Assembly (NCBI GenBank): GCA_947503655.1
Contig: CANNEP010000020.1
Location: 1 to 42,518, forward strand
Direction of reading: 5' to 3'
DNA: 42,518 nt
Source of the DNA: an uncultured Microbacterium sp.
GTDB lineage: Bacteria > Actinomycetota > Actinomycetes > Actinomycetales > Microbacteriaceae
Shown here piece by piece: positions 39,517-42,518 of the stretch (position 1 is its first letter; each line of letters starts with the position of its first letter). The notes beneath the pieces are model-generated. The model saw nothing but the letters and a program-made list of their open reading frames with translations. It was not told the DNA's origin and ran no database searches. The position numbers and the translations under genes were made by a program.

Positions 39517-41295
39517 CTACGAGTGCACGCGGCGGCGCAGGTGCTCGATGCGTGACTGAAGCTGAGCTACGGTGGCGGTGCCAACGGCCGGCCCACCGCA
39601 AATGCGTCGGAGTTCGGCATGTACGAGGCCGTGCGGCTCCCCCGTCTGGCGTGCGTACAGGCCAACGAGGCTGTTGAGTAGCTGGCGCTGTTCGCGAAGC
39701 GTGCGGTGTAACGGCGCGGGCAACGTTGTTTCGGGCGAGCCAGCGGCCTTCTCGCGGGCCTCACGAGCCTCGCGGTGGCGCGCTTGACGGCTCTGGCGCT
39801 GCATCAAGAGCTCATGCACGTGCTCGGGCTCCAACAGGCCGGGCAAACCAATGAACTCGAGTTCTTCGTCTGACCCGGGTTCAGCGAGCTCACCGAACTG
39901 CTTGCCTTCGAAAACGATGCTGTCGAAGTGCGCGGTCGAACCGAGCGCCGTGTACTTGAAGTCCTCGGTGAGCGCGTCTGACGCCTTGTCTTCGCGATTT
40001 GCCGATTCAAGAAGCGAATCGTCGAGCCCGTCGTCGTCTTTCTGCTTGCGGTCGAGCGCGTGGTCACGCTCGCGCTCCATTTCGTTCGCGAGCTTCAGCA
40101 GCGGCGGAACATGCGGCAGAAACACACTCGCGGCCTCACCGCGACGGCGGGCACGAACGAAGCGACCAATGGCCTGGGCAAAGAACAGCGGCGTCGACGA
40201 ACTCGTTGCGTACACACCGACCGCGAGGCGCGGTACATCGACGCCTTCCGACACCATACGAACGGCGACCATCCACCGGCTGGTGTCGTCAGAGAACTTC
40301 TCGATGCGGCTCGACGCTTCTTTTTCGTCACTCAACACCACGGTCGGCGACTGCCCGGTCAGGCCCTTCAGAATCTTCGCGTACGCACGCGCCACTGTCT
40401 GGTCGGTAGCAATCACGAGCCCGCCAGCATCAGGAATGTGCTGACGCACCTCGGTCAAACGATCATTCGCAGACTTCAAGACGGCGTGAATCCACTCACC
40501 CTCAGGGTCCAGCGCAGTACGCCATGCCTGCGACGTGACGTCTTTTGTGTTGTCTTGACTGAGGTGCGCCTCCAGCTCATCACCCATGCTGGTTTGCCAG
40601 CGCATGGTTCCGGAGTACACGTGAAAAAGCACGGGGCGCACGACGCCGTCGGCGAGCGCACGGCCATAGCCGTAGTTGTAATCGGTGCGCGAAACACGCC
40701 CACCGGAAGCATCTGGCGCGTACTCCACGAACGGAATCGGCGCCGTGTCAGAGCGGAACGGCGTGCCCGACAGCAGCAGACGCTTGACGGCGGAACCAAA
40801 GGCGTCGCGAATCGCGTCACCCCAGCTGAGCGCGTCACCGCCGTGGTGCACCTCGTCAAGAATGACGAGCGTGCGCGCGCCCTCCGTCACGTGCTTGTGC
40901 ACGGACGAGCGCGCGGCGACCTGCGCATACGTCACAACGACGCCGTGATATTGACGCGACGGCGCCACATGCGAGTTGCGGAACCTCGGGTCGAGTCGAA
41001 TATGCAGGCGTGCGGCTGCGTCTGCCCACTGGGTCTTGAGGTGCTCGGTCGGGGCGACAACGACAATGCGGTTCACGACACGCGTGCGCAACAGTTCTTG
41101 CGCGAGAGTCAGTGCGAAAGTCGTCTTACCTGCGCCCGGAGTTGCTGCGACGAGAAAGTCGCGCTTGTTTTGCGCGAAGTAGACCTCAAGTGCCTCCTGC
41201 TGCCACGCTCGCAGTTTGCCTGCGGTACCCCAGGGGGCGCGTTGGGGATAGGACGGAGACAGCACCTGGTCAACGATAGTCGCCCCTTCAGACAC
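39517..41295 (-). CDS. Superfamily 2 DEAD/DEAH-box helicase
   Basis: The product of about 592 residues has SF2 motifs: RAWQQEAL, Walker A ATPGAGKTT, motif II DEVHHGG, motif III LSGTPF, and a C-terminal helicase half with VRMVSEGVDVPRLAVGVYATSS and motif VI QAIGRFVRARR. It resembles helicases related to type III restriction ResT/UvsW-like proteins, but no nuclease or methylase partner is nearby, so a stand-alone role in DNA or RNA remodelling is likely. A charged C-terminal third (ANEMERERDHALDRKQKDDD) is low in recognisable motifs. A longer frame to 41358 exists. GTG 41295 is preferred because the added residues look non-conserved, but the start is uncertain. Confidence 0.85.
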   Translation of the reverse strand: MSEGATIVDQVLSPSYPQRAPWGTAGKLRAWQQEALEVYFAQNKRDFLVAATPGAGKTTFALTLAQELLRTRVVNRIVVVAPTEHLKTQWADAAARLHIRLDPRFRNSHVAPSRQYHGVVVTYAQVAARSSVHKHVTEGARTLVILDEVHHGGDALSWGDAIRDAFGSAVKRLLLSGTPFRSDTAPIPFVEYAPDASGGRVSRTDYNYGYGRALADGVVRPVLFHVYSGTMRWQTSMGDELEAHLSQDNTKDVTSQAWRTALDPEGEWIHAVLKSANDRLTEVRQHIPDAGGLVIATDQTVARAYAKILKGLTGQSPTVVLSDEKEASSRIEKFSDDTSRWMVAVRMVSEGVDVPRLAVGVYATSSSTPLFFAQAIGRFVRARRRGEAASVFLPHVPPLLKLANEMERERDHALDRKQKDDDGLDDSLLESANREDKASDALTEDFKYTALGSTAHFDSIVFEGKQFGELAEPGSDEELEFIGLPGLLEPEHVHELLMQRQSRQARHREAREAREKAAGSPETTLPAPLHRTLREQRQLLNSLVGLYARQTGEPHGLVHAELRRICGGPAVGTATVAQLQSRIEHLRRRVHS

Positions 41296-41367
41296 TCGCT
41301 CAAAACTCGGTGTGTATTCGGCGTGCCGGTTAGGGTGGACTGCTGAACAACAACCCACAAGGAGCGC

Positions 41368-42219
41368 GTGATGACCGATTCGTCAAACAACGACGACACC
41401 CTGAACACGTTTGTCGAGAACGCAGACCACCACCCGTGGCGTCGCTACGTTGCCATGGGCGACTCGTTCTCCGAGGGTGTGGGCGACGACGACGAGGCGT
41501 CACCGCACGGTGTTCGTGGCTGGGCAGACCGGGTTGCTGAAGTGCTCGGTGCGACGTCAGAAGACTTCGCCTACGCAAACCTCGCGGTGCGCGGCAAGCT
41601 CATCGCACAGATCATGAACGAACAGCTTGACGCCGCAGTTGCGCTCAAGCCTGATCTCGTGACGATCTCCGCCGGCGGCAACGATGTTATCCGCCCCGGC
41701 ACCGATCCGGATGAGATCACGCAGCAGCTCGAGACCATCGTCGCGCGCCTCACGGCAAACGGCGCCACCGTCGTCATCTTTACCGGCATTGATGTCAACT
41801 TCACGCCGGTGTTCCGCCCGTTCCGGGGCAAGGTCGCGATCTACAACGAGAACATTCGCGCCGTTGCCGACAAGTACGACTGCATCGTCGCTGACCAGTG
41901 GGCGCTGAAGACAATTCAAGACACCCGCTTCTTCGCGGCGGACCGCCTGCACATGAACGCGCTCGGCCACCACGAAGTCGCTCGGATGGTGCTGCGCGCG
42001 CTCAACGTACCCAACGACCTGAAGCCGATGGAACCAGAACCGCACCCGGTACGGACGTGGCGCGAAGCGCGCGCCGACGATCTGCTGTGGGCACGCGGCC
42101 ACTTAGTTCCTTGGGTCCTGCGTCGCGTGCGTCACCAGTCCTCCGGCGACAACATGATGCCCAAGCGTCCCGAGGCGACGCCCATCGTGCCGCCAGCCGC
42201 AGACGACGAACAGGCCTAG
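41368..42219 (+). CDS. SGNH/GDSL-family hydrolase (paralogue 2)
   Basis: The 283-residue protein has SGNH blocks GDSFSEGVGDD with nucleophile S32, LAVRGK, AGGNDVIRPGTD, and DRLHMN with the Asp-His pair. It is colinear with the SGNH gene at 10951, including the tail RGHLVPWVLRRV and SSGD. It has a longer N-terminus (about 25 residues) and an acidic C-terminus, and no signal peptide. An esterase role is inferred; the substrate is unknown. AAGGAG lies ten bases before the ATG. TAGGGT at 41331-41336 is a possible -10. The stop codon overlaps that of the convergent methyltransferase in a CTAG. Confidence 0.9.
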   Translation: MMTDSSNNDDTLNTFVENADHHPWRRYVAMGDSFSEGVGDDDEASPHGVRGWADRVAEVLGATSEDFAYANLAVRGKLIAQIMNEQLDAAVALKPDLVTISAGGNDVIRPGTDPDEITQQLETIVARLTANGATVVIFTGIDVNFTPVFRPFRGKVAIYNENIRAVADKYDCIVADQWALKTIQDTRFFAADRLHMNALGHHEVARMVLRALNVPNDLKPMEPEPHPVRTWREARADDLLWARGHLVPWVLRRVRHQSSGDNMMPKRPEATPIVPPAADDEQA

Positions 42220-42518
42220 CGCCCCTGCACCGCCCACAGCGCGACCGATGCCGCGGCGGCGACGTTGAGTGAATCGACGCCGTCGCGCATCGGAATCATG
42301 ACGGTGTGATCGGCGTGCGCAAGTGCAACGTCGCTGAGCCCATCGCCTTCCGTGCCGACGACAAGCGCGACCCGCTCCCCCGGCGTAAAGTCACGCAGTG
42401 ACACCGCGTCATCGGTGAGGGCGAGCGCCACGATCTCGAACCCCGCGTCGACGAGAGCCGCACGAAGCAACGGCCACGACACCGCACGCGCCCACGGAAC
42501 CTGAAAAACGGTTCCCAT
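42216..42518 (-). CDS. TrmH/SpoU-family RNA methyltransferase, C-terminal part
   Basis: Only the last 100 codons are present; the gene runs off the right edge of the window. The visible part has the SPOUT knot motifs: MGTVFQVPWAR (motif 1), VALVVGTEGDGLS (motif 2) and HTVMIPMRDGVDSLNVAAAASVALW (motif 3). These enzymes 2'-O-methylate rRNA or tRNA ribose using SAM. The specific target cannot be told from this fragment. The first visible methionine is internal, so the true start lies beyond position 42518. The stop codon shares CTAG with the SGNH gene. Confidence 0.92.
   Translation of the reverse strand: MGTVFQVPWARAVSWPLLRAALVDAGFEIVALALTDDAVSLRDFTPGERVALVVGTEGDGLSDVALAHADHTVMIPMRDGVDSLNVAAAASVALWAVQGR

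Larger units (their letters stand above)
31..40798. repeat. Dispersed octamer TGGTTCCG / CGGAACCA, about 50 copies
   Basis: Hand count of exact copies. Plus-strand starts: 31, 2872, 6030, 7779, 9965, 11615, 11830, 18405, 18994, 19855, 20287, 22023, 22293, 24654, 25125, 25545, 25662, 26332, 29998, 31730, 34511, 34968, 38291, 40605. Minus-strand copies (CGGAACCA) start at 37, 1201, 2863, 4287, 4930, 8812, 12749, 13360, 13515, 16797, 18432, 19240, 20174, 23124, 24771, 25697, 26782, 28845, 31079, 33572, 33746, 35832, 37236, 37621, 38277, 40791. Base composition predicts fewer than two. GGTTCCG is preceded by T in about 50 of some 64 cases, so the T belongs to the motif. Copies lie in all kinds of genes and reading frames and on both strands about equally. 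A DNA-uptake or other DNA-level signal is my inference. Confidence 0.9.

Noticed and set aside
31..40798. The octamer as a strand-polarised KOPS, Chi or AIMS signal
   Set aside because: Copies are 24 to 26 between strands within one 42-kb segment, with no switch point, so there is no polarity.
40060..41346. Long open frame on the plus strand opposite the SF2 helicase
   Set aside because: It is antisense to a frame with all helicase motifs. Its Arg- and His-rich composition is typical of shadow frames.
1..42518. Insertion sequences, prophage, integrases, CRISPR arrays, rRNA genes
   Set aside because: No transposase or integrase motifs, no direct repeats with regular spacers and no rRNA-like sequence were seen. 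The region after tRNA-Leu shows no duplicated tRNA end.

Overview
The window is about 42.5 kb of chromosome from a high-GC actinobacterium, most likely of the family Microbacteriaceae. The reasons are an actinobacterial polA, the pafB-pafC-tatA-tatC-helY block, RbpA, a TrmI methyltransferase, an ANTAR response regulator like PdtaR, and a small Microbacteriaceae-type protein (DUF7882-like) at the left edge. Gene density is high and intergenic gaps are short. I see no insertion sequence, prophage, integrase or CRISPR array. This is core or near-core chromosome with a few accessory genes.

Layout. 1-3.3 kb: small hypothetical genes, a YbdK-type carboxylate-amine ligase, a PdtaR-like regulator and a PaaI-type thioesterase. 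3.4-12.2 kb: polA, a DUF885 peptidase-like gene, a luciferase-like oxidoreductase, an MFS transporter, a cysteine hydrolase and an SGNH hydrolase. 11.7-16.1 kb: small regulators and membrane genes (DUF2087, a 4-TM protein, TetR, DsrE, DUF2975 plus an XRE regulator, GNAT, HdeD). 16.2-21.5 kb, minus strand: a short UvrA paralogue, then an SDR plus S9 peptidase operon. 21.6-24.6 kb: NfeD, SPFH, glycerophosphodiesterase and rbpA. 24.7-34.6 kb, minus strand: HAD and trmI, an FKBP lipoprotein, pafB-pafC, tatA-tatC-helY-lnt. 34.7-42.5 kb: PAC2 protein, uppP, an M20 peptidase, tRNA-Leu(GAG), a ferritin-like VIT1 transporter, an SF2 helicase, a second SGNH hydrolase and a truncated TrmH/SpoU methyltransferase.

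Three signals cut across the genes. (1) The octamer TGGTTCCG occurs about 50 times on the two strands together (24 plus, 26 minus by hand count), roughly 30 times more than base composition predicts. It is evenly shared between strands, falls in coding and non-coding DNA, and forms inverted pairs and tails at terminator hairpins. This is the architecture of DNA uptake sequences of Neisseria and Pasteurellaceae, which I do not know from Actinobacteria. (2) At least ten genes have a TANNNT -10 element ending exactly 6-7 bases before the start codon, which indicates leaderless transcripts and fixes several start codons. (3) polA and the UvrA-like gene carry a match to the PafBC-dependent DNA-damage promoter (TTGTCRGTG, 8 bases, TANNNT), and the pafB-pafC genes lie in the same window. 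pafBC is retained although no pup, dop, mpa, prcBA or pafA lies beside it. trmI, the FKBP gene and pafB adjoin directly where many relatives carry the Pup-proteasome cluster.
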